Shown: piece by piece, positions 22,880 to 22,941 of the stretch
How positions within the stretch are numbered: position 1 is the stretch's first letter
Layout: every line of letters starts with the position of its first letter
NCBI GenBank assembly: GCA_035294325.1
Contig: DATGLE010000201.1
Span: 1 to 22,941, forward strand
DNA from: DATGLE01 sp035294325
Lineage (GTDB): Bacteria; Chloroflexota; Ktedonobacteria; Ktedonobacterales; Ktedonobacteraceae
Reading direction: 5' to 3'
DNA length: 22,941 bases
Translations under genes and position numbers: made by a program
Notes under the pieces: model-generated
What the model saw: only the letters and a program-made list of their open reading frames with translations
Database searches by the model: none
What the model was told of the DNA's origin: nothing

Positions 22880-22941
22880 GAGGAAAGTCAGGGCCTCTTG
22901 CCCCAGACAGTCACGAAGCGCCACATGCCGCAGAAATCCGG

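Overview
The window is GC-rich (roughly 58-60 % by eye) bacterial chromosome, with genes packed mainly on the + strand and separated by intergenic gaps full of palindromes. I recognise no phage, plasmid, insertion sequence or CRISPR array. The mix of products (DUF4012 membrane protein, M32 and PKD-M28 peptidases, RibD-type reductase, exonuclease-DinG protein, CHAT domain fused to a Clp ATPase) suggests a Chloroflexota soil bacterium of the Ktedonobacteria type. That assignment is inference from gene content, not a database match.

Layout. Bases 223-3078 hold small metabolic genes: a RibD-like reductase, a SAM methyltransferase, a minus-strand tRNA-Thr(CGU) with a textbook promoter, a 3'-truncated methyltransferase and an ITP/XTP pyrophosphatase (RdgB family). 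Bases 3200-6307 encode a 1035-residue DnaQ-type exonuclease joined to a DinG-like helicase region whose ATP motifs look destroyed. A stand-alone molybdopterin oxidoreductase (6557-8674) and a 119-residue unknown protein (8763-9122) follow. Then come a gap with two very long hairpins and a tandem repeat, a DUF4012 membrane protein (9649-11979), and a strong promoter with an operator-like palindrome that drives a CHAT-ClpC-like fusion (12315-15941). A 918-base repeat-rich gap ends this + strand block. It faces a minus-strand secreted M28 peptidase with a PKD domain (16860-18665). Divergent from that are an M32 carboxypeptidase (18842-20413), an amidase (20626-22161) and a metallophosphoesterase (22175-22879); the last two look like an operon.

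Three things stand out. First, the CHAT-Clp fusion has intact AAA+ motors but an apparently dead CHAT protease dyad. Second, the exonuclease-DinG protein keeps all five DEDDh residues but has lost Walker A, DEAH and motif VI. Third, at least three intergenic elements (about 6390-6497, 12126-12255 and 20435-20572), and related hairpins at 9174-9516, share one architecture. Conserved flanking mini-hairpins surround a long, near-perfect inverted repeat whose arm sequence is completely different in each copy. One of these elements lies in the predicted 5' leader of the CHAT-Clp gene.

Most genes appear to act independently. Visible functional groupings are nucleotide-pool cleaning (RdgB) next to a nuclease, a CHAT-Clp machine of unknown substrate, and a run of hydrolases (M28, M32, amidase, phosphoesterase) suited to peptide and amide scavenging.
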